NCBI GenBank assembly: GCA_949127685.1
Contig: CASBPW010000142.1
Location: forward strand, 1 to 9,660
Direction: 5' to 3'
Source of the DNA: Candidatus Sivonenia alaskensis PMM_0068
Lineage (GTDB): Bacteria; Cyanobacteriota; Cyanobacteriia; Gloeobacterales; PMM-0068
DNA: 9,660 nucleotides
Shown here: positions 1 to 7,586 of the stretch, in pieces
Position numbering within the stretch: the first letter of the stretch is position 1
Layout of the letters: the number at the start of each line of letters is the position of its first letter
Notes under the pieces: generated by a model
Told to the model about the DNA's origin: nothing
Database searches by the model: none
Seen by the model: the letters and a program-made list of their open reading frames with translations, nothing else
Position numbers and translations under genes: made by a program

Positions 1-2
1 CA

Positions 3-2375
3 CCCTATGCACTCTCACAAGGCATCGCGCCTGTCTACGCAGCTACAGAGGGGAATCTCTTTGCCGTTTTGCGGGCGCCCGATGCCAACTGGGCTTTTCT
101 GCAGAGTCGCTTGAATGGCTATCCCTATAGCTTAGTAAATCAGGCTGAGTTGTCCTTGGACAAACTCAAAAGCCACAAAATCTTGTTTATCCCCAATGTC
201 ACTACCCTTACCCTGGAACAGGTCAGCACCCTCCAGACCTGGGTAGACCAAGGGGGCAAACTGATTGTCAGCGGAGCGATCGGGACTAGTTCTCCTCCTG
301 AAGTGCAAACGGCCCTGAAAAAGCTCCTCGGCGTTTATTGGGGAAGGGCCTTGCCGTCATTCGCGACCATGGAAAAAGCTTCTCAGCCCGACCCCTGGTT
401 GGATAGTGCCAACTTCAAAGACCCTGTGCTCGGGGGCCTCCTCATCCCGGTCAATTTTGGAAACAATATTCAGGCCCGGTTCCAAAAAGAGCGCAGCCCT
501 GCTGTGATTACCACGCCTTCCCTGACTTTTTTGGCTTGGGAGTGGGGCTCCGGTTCTGCTAAATCCGATCGACAGTGGTTAGGAGCGGCACTAGACCGTT
601 ACGTTCCCGGTACAGCGGCGGCACTAGCTGTTGCTGAGGAAGCAAAACTCACGCCAATTTCTTCGTTTGAAGCATTCAATATGCAAAATGAGCTTCAAAA
701 TCTTCTGGGACGGGTGGAAAGCACTATTCTCACCAATGATGCAAGTGCCACAACCGATAATCTCCCCGTCCAGTATCGCGATGCAGCGCTGCAAGCCCAC
801 AAAACACTGAAGGACCTCCCGGCCATGATTAAGGCGGGGAAGAATGAAGAAGCTCGTACAGAGTGGAAGACAGCCCTTGATAAGTTATGGGCAAACTATC
901 CAGCCAGCCAGTTAGCCGCCCTCCCAGAAGTGCGAGCGATCTGGTTAGACCGAGGGACTTTGGTGAAAGCCGGCTCCGAAGATGGGCTCAGAATAGTTTT
1001 TGACCGTTTGGCCAAGGCAGGCGTAAATACCGTTTTCTTAGAAACGGTTAACGCAGGCTATACCGTTTATCCCAGTAAAGTTGCCCCTCAACAAAATCCC
1101 CTCACCCTCTGGGACCCTCTAAGAGCAGGGGTGAAATTAGCCCATGAACGGAACATGGAACTGCATGCCTGGTGCTGGATGTTTGCTACCGGGAACCAAC
1201 GTCACAACGTTATTCTCAATCAACCCAGTAGCTTCCCTGGTCCAGTCCTAGCGGCTTATCCGGACATGGCGATGACAGACCGCCAGGGCCGTCTCCTGGA
1301 CAAGCATGAGACTTGGCTCGATCCCGCCAACAATAAGGCCCGGGACTATCTCAAAGGGATACTAAAAGAAATCGTTACGGAATACGATGTGGACGGTGTG
1401 CAGTTGGACTATATCCGCTATCCCTTTCAGAGAAAGGCAAGCTTTGGCTATAGCCCTACCGCTCGTAGTCGTTTCCAGCAGCTCACAGGCGTGGACCCTA
1501 CAGATATTGACAGTACGAAGGACTACTCTCTAGCCAAAATGTGGCAGGAGTTTAAGGTCAATCAGGTTACTTCTTTCGTTGCGGAAGTATCCCAAGAACT
1601 AAGGCAGGCCAAGCCCCGAATTATTATTTCTGCGGCAGTTTTCCCCATTGAACGCAGGCAGCGGTTGTCTTTCATTCAACAAGATTGGGAGACTTGGGCA
1701 GAACAAGGACTGATCGACATGATTGTGCCGATGACCTATTCCCTAGAGACTAAAGAACTGAAAGAGTCAGTAGAACCCAACATCATGCAACTGAATAGTG
1801 CTAACGCCCCTGTGCTCCTTTTGCCCAGTTTGATGGTGAAAGGCCTTTCGCAAGTGAAATTGCGAGACCAACTCCAGGCAGTGCGGGACTTGCCCTCTGG
1901 CGGATATTCATTGTTCGCAGTTGCCCATCTTACTGATGAGCAACAACAACTCCTGACTGCCAACTCTTCTGTTTCCCCCTTCAATCCGACTCGCCAGCCT
2001 TTTCAAACTGTCCAGGAACGATTCAAGATTATGCAAAAAGAGTGGAATCTGCTCGCTTCTGGTAAAAAAATCTGGATGGCCGATTTCGACATCCCTCCCT
2101 TTCAGGCTCAAGTAAAGCGCGTGAATGAGAGTATTAATTCCCTAGTGGAACGCCCTAGTCCCGTGCGTATCGAAAAAGTTCGTCAAGACCTATCTCAACT
2201 AAGAACAGGCCTAGTGAGCTGGCTCCGCTTGGAGAAATTAGAACGTCCCTACCGCGTTCAGACCTGGGATAACCGTCTAGCCGCTCTTGATGCCATGCTC
2301 CGCTACGGTGAACTGGCGCTACCTCGTCTGGCAGGAGGCGCAACAAAAAAGCTTCAAGTTAGCGAGAATAAGTAG
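3..2375 (+). CDS. GHL10-type family 10 glycosylhydrolase (DUF187-like), 5' truncated by window edge
   Basis: The reading frame is open from the first in-frame codon (position 3), so the gene begins upstream of the window. The TTG at 69 is internal; about 790 residues are visible. Residues ~20-205 resemble a glutamine-amidotransferase-like alpha/beta domain, including a QTWVDQGGKLIVSG stretch (nt ~234-275). A helical segment follows (~215-305). A TIM-barrel region (~309-650) opens with VRAIWLDRG and contains HAWCWMFATGN and the strand motif DGVQLDYIRYP (nt 1392-1424), typical of GHL10/DUF187 proteins. A lysine- and arginine-rich helical tail (~660-790) follows. The family is predicted to act on envelope or extracellular polysaccharide; the substrate is unknown, and any signal peptide lies outside the window. 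The gene ends with TAG and converges on the MoxR gene across 35 bases with no convincing terminator. The family call is strong; the activity is inference. Confidence 0.88.
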   Translation, partial: PYALSQGIAPVYAATEGNLFAVLRAPDANWAFLQSRLNGYPYSLVNQAELSLDKLKSHKILFIPNVTTLTLEQVSTLQTWVDQGGKLIVSGAIGTSSPPEVQTALKKLLGVYWGRALPSFATMEKASQPDPWLDSANFKDPVLGGLLIPVNFGNNIQARFQKERSPAVITTPSLTFLAWEWGSGSAKSDRQWLGAALDRYVPGTAAALAVAEEAKLTPISSFEAFNMQNELQNLLGRVESTILTNDASATTDNLPVQYRDAALQAHKTLKDLPAMIKAGKNEEARTEWKTALDKLWANYPASQLAALPEVRAIWLDRGTLVKAGSEDGLRIVFDRLAKAGVNTVFLETVNAGYTVYPSKVAPQQNPLTLWDPLRAGVKLAHERNMELHAWCWMFATGNQRHNVILNQPSSFPGPVLAAYPDMAMTDRQGRLLDKHETWLDPANNKARDYLKGILKEIVTEYDVDGVQLDYIRYPFQRKASFGYSPTARSRFQQLTGVDPTDIDSTKDYSLAKMWQEFKVNQVTSFVAEVSQELRQAKPRIIISAAVFPIERRQRLSFIQQDWETWAEQGLIDMIVPMTYSLETKELKESVEPNIMQLNSANAPVLLLPSLMVKGLSQVKLRDQLQAVRDLPSGGYSLFAVAHLTDEQQQLLTANSSVSPFNPTRQPFQTVQERFKIMQKEWNLLASGKKIWMADFDIPPFQAQVKRVNESINSLVERPSPVRIEKVRQDLSQLRTGLVSWLRLEKLERPYRVQTWDNRLAALDAMLRYGELALPRLAGGATKKLQVSENK

Positions 2376-2410
2376 GTTTGAACCTCATCCCAGGGGTCAG
2401 GAAATAAGGG

Positions 2411-3325
2411 CTACGGGACAGCTACGGTATCCAATAGTCGCTTCACGATCTGCACTCTGGACTGTCCGCTGGCGGGGATCAAGCGATGGGAAAGCACCGC
2501 AGCGGCAAGCCATTTAACATCATCCGGTTCAGGATAGGTACGGCCTTCTAAATAGGTCAAAGCTTGTGCCGCTTTCTGGAGGGCGACAGCGCCTCTAGGG
2601 CTGACGCCTAGCGTGATTTGCTTGTCTTCTCGGGTAGTGCGGACCAAAGCTAAAATGTACCGTTGCAGAGCATCAGAGACATAGATCTTAGCGACTCCCT
2701 TTCGGATGGCGTGCACTTCCTCTAGAGAGAGACAGGGTTGGAGGGGGGCACCCAAAGTCCCGGATTGAAGCCGCTGCAGCATCGTTATCTCCTCTGCTTC
2801 CGTGGGATAGCCCAAGCTGAAGGACAAAGCAAAACGGTCTAACTGAGCCTCTGGAAGCGGAAAAGTCCCCTGATACTCCACGGGGTTTTGAGTGGCGATG
2901 ACGAAAAAGGGTTCTTGAACCTTGTGGGTGGTGCCATCAATGGTGACTTGATGCTCTTCCATGACTTCTAACAAAGAAGCTTGAGTGCGGGGAGTCGCGC
3001 GGTTAATTTCATCGGCCAACAGCACATTGGCAAAAACTGGACCTGCCATAAAGTCAAACGTTCCGTTCTTGGGATTCCAGATATTGGTTCCCGTCACATC
3101 ACTAGGAAGCAGGTCTGGCGTAAACTGGACCCGCTGAAAAGTGCCATCAATGCTACTGGCCAGCGATTTTGCCAACAACGTTTTACCCACTCCAGGCACA
3201 TCTTCCAAAAGGGCATGGCCGCCACTGAACAGGGCAACCAAGGCCAACTTCAGAGGTTTTTCTTTGCCGACAATCGCCTGCCCTAAATTGTTCAATAAAC
3301 GCTGAACCCGCTCATCTATTGCCAC
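2411..3325 (-). CDS. MoxR-family AAA+ ATPase
   Basis: The 304-residue product has the full MoxR ATPase core: Walker A (PGVGKT, residues 44-49), Walker B (LLADEINR, D105 and E106), sensor-1-like ATQNP (144-148) and the C-terminal lid helices. MoxR proteins are thought to act as cytoplasmic chaperone-like ATPases, often maturing metal- or vWA-domain proteins; no client is evident here. I chose the GTG at 3325 because the protein then begins right at the usual family start (VAIDERVQRLL...). The frame stays open to an ATG at 3415, but the added 30 residues do not look like family sequence and that ATG overlaps the divergent VOC gene. AAAGG lies 10 bases upstream of the GTG. The DUF58 and vWA partners that commonly sit beside moxR are not in the window, so it looks like a single-gene unit. 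Function beyond the ATPase family is unknown. Confidence 0.9.
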   Translation of the reverse strand: MAIDERVQRLLNNLGQAIVGKEKPLKLALVALFSGGHALLEDVPGVGKTLLAKSLASSIDGTFQRVQFTPDLLPSDVTGTNIWNPKNGTFDFMAGPVFANVLLADEINRATPRTQASLLEVMEEHQVTIDGTTHKVQEPFFVIATQNPVEYQGTFPLPEAQLDRFALSFSLGYPTEAEEITMLQRLQSGTLGAPLQPCLSLEEVHAIRKGVAKIYVSDALQRYILALVRTTREDKQITLGVSPRGAVALQKAAQALTYLEGRTYPEPDDVKWLAAAVLSHRLIPASGQSRVQIVKRLLDTVAVP

Positions 3326-3403
3326 AATCTCTCTGCCTTTAGGTTGGGGCGCACACAATGCCCACGCCCGTGTCACGATGGAATTAAGAGTGCCCAAAAT
3401 GCC

Positions 3404-3790
3404 ATGCTCCACCACGTCTCAATCCGAACGGCTGATATTTTCCGGTCCATTGCGTTCTATGAACGATTGGAATTTGTCGTTCATCAGCGCTTCCAAACAG
3501 GCGAAACCCTAGCGTGCTGGATGGAATCGGAACAGGGGGGACGCATCGAACTTATCCAGATGCTAGAGCCTAAGCCAGCTCCAGAGATTTGGTTAGATGA
3601 GCACTACACTGGATATTATCATCTGTCTCTGTTGGTCCCAAACGTGGAGGAATCCCTCAAGACCCTCAAAAATCATGAAGTCCCGATTCTTCTAGAACCG
3701 ATAGAGCAACAGATAGGCCCGGAACGTTATCGGGTAGCCTTTGTCTTAGACCCAGACCGCTTGCCTATAGAATTAATAGAGAAACTATAA
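3404..3790 (+). CDS. VOC-superfamily (glyoxalase/dioxygenase fold) protein
   Basis: This is a compact 128-residue protein with the two-module beta-alpha-beta-beta-beta VOC fold. The four positions expected for metal ligands are all filled: H4 (LHHVSI), E49 (RIELIQ), H73 (YYHLSL) and E123 (PIELIEK). This matches the His-Glu-His-Glu set of bacterial glyoxalase I and its spacing, so a metal-dependent lyase or isomerase activity is possible. Overall it resembles the generic VOC proteins common in cyanobacteria more than a proven GloA, so I give no symbol. The ATG at 3404 is preferred over an in-frame ATG at 3344, because the family starts at the first beta strand (MLHHVSI) and the 20 extra residues look non-coding. 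The gene is divergent from moxR and lies 106 bases before the S41 peptidase on the same strand. The ribosome binding site is weak. Confidence 0.85.
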   Translation: MLHHVSIRTADIFRSIAFYERLEFVVHQRFQTGETLACWMESEQGGRIELIQMLEPKPAPEIWLDEHYTGYYHLSLLVPNVEESLKTLKNHEVPILLEPIEQQIGPERYRVAFVLDPDRLPIELIEKL

Positions 3791-3896
3791 AGCAATTTAT
3801 GGCCCACCTGTTTGCCTGTGCTAGATTGGCGTTACAGAATTCTATGAATTTCGTAGTGATCTGCTTTCCTCTTACCTTTACCCCTGCTTACCTGAA

Positions 3897-5255
3897 ATGA
3901 ATAAAAGAATCCTTCTAAGTTTTGGTGCTACAGCGTCTCTTGCTCTAACTTTATGGACTACGGGCGTAATCACTCACCCAGCCGCTGTTTTGGCAGCCTT
4001 TGAGGACAATCCCAAAGCAATCGTGGATGAGGCTTGGCAGATTGTTAATGCAGAATATGTAGACGGAACTTTTAACAATAGTAATTGGGAAAAAGTCCGC
4101 GAAGAATATTTAAGCAAAGAGTACAAAAGTAAAGAGGAAGCCTATACGGCGGTTCGTCAAATGCTGAGTAAGCTGAAAGATCCCTACACCCGCTTTATGG
4201 ACCCCAAAGCCTACGCCAGTATGCAAGTAGACACCTCAGGAGAACTAACCGGGGTAGGAATCCAGATTGATATCGATCCCAAAACCAAAGAGCTTCTGGT
4301 CATTGCCCCCATCGAAGATACACCAGCGGCCAAGGCTGGTATACAGCCCAAAGACATTGTTCAGGCTATTGATGGGGTAGCCACTAAGGGCATGAGTCGG
4401 GAATTAGCGGTAAGTAAAATTCGGGGTAAAGCGGGAAGTTCCGTAAAATTTACAATCCGTCGTGGATCCAAAGTCTTCGATGTGGACTTGATGCGTAGCC
4501 GTATCGAGTTGAAAGCGGTAAAGAGTGATACCCGTCCGCTCTTAAGCGCAGTTGGCACGCAACAACCAGGGCAGTTGGGTTATATCCGCCTAACACAATT
4601 TACCGGCACCGCCGCTAAAGAAATGCGTCAAGCAGTGCAAGACCTCAATAAAAAGAACGTAGACGGATTTGTTTTGGACCTCAGAAGTAATCCTGGTGGT
4701 TTACTCTATGCTTCAGCGGAAATTGCTGAGTTGTTCATGGGGGAGGGAACCATTGTCACCACCCAGAACCGCGAAGGCGAAGTAGAGCGTCTGAGTGCAA
4801 ACCATCACTCCCTGACGGATAAGCCATTGGTGATTCTGGTGAATGAGGGTTCAGCCAGTGCCAGCGAAATTCTTTCCGGTGCCCTTAAGGACAACAAACG
4901 GGCTGTCCTGGTCGGTGCCAAAACCTTCGGCAAGGGATTGGTCCAATCTGTTCACTCCTTAGCCGATGGATCGGGAATGGCTGTGACGATTGCCCACTAC
5001 AAGACCCCCTCTGGTGCAGATATCCACAAAAAGGGTATTCAACCCGATTTCAAAGTAGCCTTACCCAAGAAATTTAAGCCGATAGAGGTGGCAACGACAG
5101 CAGACCCTCAATACGTCCAGGCAGTCCAAGCCCTCACGAAAGTGATTACAGAAGCCAAAGCGGGTACTCCCGCTGAAGCGCCTGCCGCAGACGCCAGCAA
5201 ACAAGTCATTCCTGTTTCTCAGGGAACCCAAGGTAAGGGTGCGAATACACCGTGA
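3897..5255 (+). CDS. Carboxyl-terminal processing protease (S41A peptidase, Ctp family), exported
   Basis: The protein has 452 residues. An N-terminal Sec-type signal (KR, then a hydrophobic stretch to about residue 30, likely cleavage near AVLA) sends it to the periplasm or thylakoid lumen. A helical N-terminal region (~38-105) precedes a PDZ domain (~108-195, SGELTGVGIQ onward) and the S41 catalytic core (~225-390). Ser321 in GSASASE, Lys346 and Gln350 in FGKGLVQ have the 25- and 29-residue spacing of the known Ser-Lys-Gln triad. The tail after 420 is rich in Ala and Pro. Cyanobacteria carry several paralogues, of which CtpA matures the D1 protein of photosystem II. By remembered comparison this one (FEDNPKAIVDEAWQIVN, DLRSNPGGLLYAS) looks more like the CtpB/CtpC branch than the D1-processing CtpA; that is inference, so no symbol is given. 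Its stop codon overlaps the argF start. A possible weak promoter, TTGCCT (3812) and CAGAAT (3835) with 17 bases between them, lies upstream. Confidence 0.93.
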   Translation: MNKRILLSFGATASLALTLWTTGVITHPAAVLAAFEDNPKAIVDEAWQIVNAEYVDGTFNNSNWEKVREEYLSKEYKSKEEAYTAVRQMLSKLKDPYTRFMDPKAYASMQVDTSGELTGVGIQIDIDPKTKELLVIAPIEDTPAAKAGIQPKDIVQAIDGVATKGMSRELAVSKIRGKAGSSVKFTIRRGSKVFDVDLMRSRIELKAVKSDTRPLLSAVGTQQPGQLGYIRLTQFTGTAAKEMRQAVQDLNKKNVDGFVLDLRSNPGGLLYASAEIAELFMGEGTIVTTQNREGEVERLSANHHSLTDKPLVILVNEGSASASEILSGALKDNKRAVLVGAKTFGKGLVQSVHSLADGSGMAVTIAHYKTPSGADIHKKGIQPDFKVALPKKFKPIEVATTADPQYVQAVQALTKVITEAKAGTPAEAPAADASKQVIPVSQGTQGKGANTP

Positions 5256-6214
5256 TCTCTGAAGAAGATCCCTCTAGCGGTGTAATCCATAGACTCGCAG
5301 GCAAAGACCTCCTAAGCCTAGACGACCTGGATACCCTTCAAATGCATGCGTTATTGGATACGGCACAGTATTACAAAGCGCATCGAGAAGTTAGACCGCT
5401 GGTAGGGAAAACCCTGGGCTTGCTTTTCCGTAAAGCCTCGACCCGGACTCGGGTGAGTTTTATGGTGGCGATGTATCACTTAGGAGGGGAAGCGATAGAC
5501 CTCAACCCAAATGTAATTCAGGTTGGCAGAGGAGAATCCGTTAAGGACACAGCCCGCGTCCTTTCCCGCTATGTAGATGCTTTGGCCATACGAACGTTCG
5601 AACAAGCAGAGTTAGAAGAATTTGCAGATTATTGCTCTATTCCTGTTATTAATGCCCTGACAGATTTAGAACATCCCTGTCAAATTCTGGCTGACTTACT
5701 AACTATGAAAGAAACCTTTGGTACCCTCAAAGGACTGACCATGGTTTATATAGGGGATGGCAACAATATTGTGCATTCACTGCTTTTAGGCTGTGCCAAG
5801 GTAGGCATGAATCTAAACATAGCTACGCCCCCTGGTTATGAACCGCTCAGCAGCATGGTTGCGCGTGCCCAAGAGATTGCCACCCAGACAGATTGCACGA
5901 TTAGCCTTTTGAAAGATCCGGAGGAAGCAGCCAAGGACGCCCATGCACTCTATACCGATGTGTGGGCCAGCATGGGGCAGGAAGAAGAAGCGGAAATCCG
6001 CCAGAGAGCTTTCGCTGGCTACCAAATCAATGATGAGCTATGTGCTCTAGCCAACCCCAGAGCTATTGTCTTACATTGCTTACCTGCCCATCGCGGGGAA
6101 GAAATCAGTGAAGAAGCGCTAGAAGGTCCTCAGTCTAGAGTCTGGGACCAAGCCGAAAATCGGCTGCATGCCCAAAAGGCTATTTTGGCTGCTTTGCTCG
6201 GTCCTTCTACTTAG
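5252..6214 (+). CDS. argF: Ornithine carbamoyltransferase
   Basis: This 320-residue enzyme joins carbamoyl phosphate and ornithine to make citrulline in arginine biosynthesis, in the cytoplasm. All signature motifs are present: STRTR (63-67, carbamoyl phosphate binding), HPCQ (141-144), the DVWASMG ornithine-binding loop (236-242) and HCLPAHRG (275-282) with the catalytic Cys276. The length is normal for the family. The start is the GTG at 5252, inside the GTGA overlap with the TGA of the upstream protease. The next in-frame ATG is 30 codons further in and would remove family sequence (LAGKDLLSLDDL). The 4-base overlap suggests translational coupling and co-transcription with the protease. 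The TAG stop overlaps the 3' end of the convergent cNMP-binding gene by 8 bases. No arginine-type operator was recognised. Confidence 0.97.
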   Translation: MISEEDPSSGVIHRLAGKDLLSLDDLDTLQMHALLDTAQYYKAHREVRPLVGKTLGLLFRKASTRTRVSFMVAMYHLGGEAIDLNPNVIQVGRGESVKDTARVLSRYVDALAIRTFEQAELEEFADYCSIPVINALTDLEHPCQILADLLTMKETFGTLKGLTMVYIGDGNNIVHSLLLGCAKVGMNLNIATPPGYEPLSSMVARAQEIATQTDCTISLLKDPEEAAKDAHALYTDVWASMGQEEEAEIRQRAFAGYQINDELCALANPRAIVLHCLPAHRGEEISEEALEGPQSRVWDQAENRLHAQKAILAALLGPST

Positions 6215-6221
6215 AAAGTAG
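6207..6221. repeat. Short inverted repeat spanning both stop codons of argF and the cNMP gene
   Basis: CTACTT (6207-6212) and AAGTAG (6216-6221) pair perfectly around a 3-base loop, AGA. The TAG of argF (6212-6214) and the TAG of the minus-strand cNMP gene (6209-6207) both lie in it. The stem is short and AT-rich with no following T run, so it would be a weak intrinsic terminator at best. It could also be chance. Confidence 0.4.
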
Positions 6222-6644
6222 CCAGATATTCATCTTCTGCAATCGATGCGCAAGAATGCGCATAACCTCAATCGCAAAATAGGGTGTCTGCTGAATGAGA
6301 AACTGAAACCGTTTTTGGTCAATGGGAACAACACGACAGGTGGTCTTCGCCCGTGCTGATGCACTTCTAGGTTTAGCATCAATCATCGCCATCTCGCCCA
6401 AGACTGTCTCAGGTCCCACAGTATCTACTATCGTGTCCTCTAAGAGAATATCCACTTCTCCTTCTACCAAAATGTACATGAGATCCGCAGCCTCTCCCTG
6501 GCGGAAGAGGTACTCCCCAGCAGAAAGAGAGCGCGTGTCTGATGCATGGCGAAAAAGATGCAGGGTTTCCACAACGTTACTCCGATTGATTAGCACTAGT
6601 TTCACATGGGGACAGTCTTTCTCATCGAACATCGAACAGACCAT
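6207..6644 (-). CDS. Single-domain cyclic-nucleotide-binding protein (Crp-type cNMP domain, no HTH)
   Basis: The 145-residue product is essentially one cNMP-binding beta-barrel. It shows the glycine-rich entry LSAGEYLFRQGE (40-51), the YILVEGEVDILL strand pair (58-68) and a phosphate-binding cassette GEMAMIDAKPRSASA with Gly83, Glu84, Arg93 and Ser94 intact. This matches the cassette of CRP-like proteins, so it probably can bind cAMP or cGMP. A C-terminal helix (~122-143) follows, but there is no DNA-binding helix-turn-helix, kinase or channel domain, so the protein likely acts through a partner. The start is uncertain: the ATGs at 6644 and 6632 are in frame four codons apart and neither has a good ribosome binding site. 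Its 3' end overlaps argF by 8 bases in convergent orientation; its 5' end is divergent from the DUF72 gene. The output is unknown. Confidence 0.85.
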   Translation of the reverse strand: MVCSMFDEKDCPHVKLVLINRSNVVETLHLFRHASDTRSLSAGEYLFRQGEAADLMYILVEGEVDILLEDTIVDTVGPETVLGEMAMIDAKPRSASARAKTTCRVVPIDQKRFQFLIQQTPYFAIEVMRILAHRLQKMNIWLLSK

Positions 6645-6722
6645 GGGACATGGCCTATGTTAGAAATAGGCACCCGCTTAACGTTCACTCCATAAAAATT
6701 TAAGGACATCTAAGGAATCGTT

Positions 6723-7586
6723 ATGGCTTCATCTATTTACGTAGGATGTCAGGGATGGCGCTACGCCGATTGGCGCACCCAAGTAGAGAATGCCGGTCCA
6801 TGGAGCGCTCCTTTCTATGCTCCGCATACCCGCGCCGACCAAGAACTATCGCAATACAGTCAGGTCTTCGACTTAGTAGAGGTCGATTCTACGTTCTATG
6901 CCATTCCACCAGAAAGTACCGTGAAACGCTGGGCAGAACAAACGCCCGCCTCATTTAGGTTTACCCTCAAGTTGCCCCGGACCCTGACCCATGAAGACCG
7001 TTTGCGCCGAGGCAGGAAAACCTTACACGATTTCTGCGAGCGGGCCAGAGAGCTCGGCCCCAAATTAGCAGCCGTCCTGATTCAACTGCCGCCCTCTTTT
7101 AGTCCGCATGAATTTCCGGCTCTAGAGCGATTTTTACCCCATCTCCCCCAAGACCTTTCCTTCGCTATAGAATTTCGGGATAAAGCTTGGCTGAATGCGA
7201 AGACTCTGGCTTTATTAGAGCAATATCAAGTAGCCTTGACCCTCGGAGAGACCCCCTGGATTTCCACAGATGTGTGTCTAGGCTGGAGCCAAAAATTGCC
7301 CACTGAGTGGCTCTACATCCGGATGATGGGTCCTAAAAAAGGGGGAATCGAACGCTTCACCCACCTACAAATAAACCGCGACCGAGAACTAACGGTTTGG
7401 GCGACTACCCTTCAAGACCTGGCGGCACAAGGAAAACGGAGTTATGTTCTTATGGACAATTACTTTCAAGGTTTTTCGCCCGGTAGTGCAACCCTGATCA
7501 AAGAAAAACTCGGCCAAACCCTAAAGCCCTTTCCCCAAGCGCAAATGCACCCTTCAGACCAGCTTCGCTTAGAACTGCCGCTATGA
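6723..7586 (+). CDS. DUF72 domain-containing protein
   Basis: The 287-residue protein carries the DUF72 pattern throughout: VGCQGWRYADW near the N-terminus, FDLVEVDSTFYAIP (~49-62), FRFTLKLPRTLTH (~77-89), LAAVLIQLPPSF (~115-126), SFAIEFRDKAW (~145-155) and YVLMDNYFQGFSPGSA near residues 240-256. The family is predicted to form a TIM barrel and its biochemical role is not established. I do not assign an activity. The ATG at 6723 has a good ribosome binding site (AAGGA at 6712-6716, six bases away). The gene is divergent from the cNMP-binding gene (78-base gap) and converges on psbH, with a strong hairpin directly after its TGA. The length is at the upper end of what I expect for the family, with no sign of damage. 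Confidence 0.93.
   Translation: MASSIYVGCQGWRYADWRTQVENAGPWSAPFYAPHTRADQELSQYSQVFDLVEVDSTFYAIPPESTVKRWAEQTPASFRFTLKLPRTLTHEDRLRRGRKTLHDFCERARELGPKLAAVLIQLPPSFSPHEFPALERFLPHLPQDLSFAIEFRDKAWLNAKTLALLEQYQVALTLGETPWISTDVCLGWSQKLPTEWLYIRMMGPKKGGIERFTHLQINRDRELTVWATTLQDLAAQGKRSYVLMDNYFQGFSPGSATLIKEKLGQTLKPFPQAQMHPSDQLRLELPL

Noticed and set aside
2376..2410. Possible terminator between the GHL10 and MoxR stops
   Set aside because: Only a very short CCC/GGG pairing is present, with no stable stem and no T run.
2287..2517. 76-codon plus-strand frame bridging the ends of the GHL10 and MoxR genes
   Set aside because: It overlaps two well-supported genes in other frames and has no recognisable sequence pattern or ribosome binding site.
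3344..3403. Longer VOC protein starting at ATG 3344
   Set aside because: The first 20 residues lie in the divergent promoter region and precede the first conserved beta strand (MLHHVSI).
3326..3415. N-terminal extension of the MoxR ATPase starting at ATG 3415
   Set aside because: The 30 extra residues do not resemble the family, overlap the VOC start on the other strand, and the GTG at 3325 fits the family start with AAAGG upstream.
3812..3840. Promoter for the S41 peptidase (TTGCCT, 17 bases, CAGAAT)
   Set aside because: Each hexamer matches consensus at only four of six positions; mentioned under the gene but too weak to list alone.
3791..3896. NtcA or Crp-type operator upstream of the protease-argF pair
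   Set aside because: No GTA-N8-TAC or TGTGA-N6-TCACA arrangement was found; near matches have the wrong spacing.
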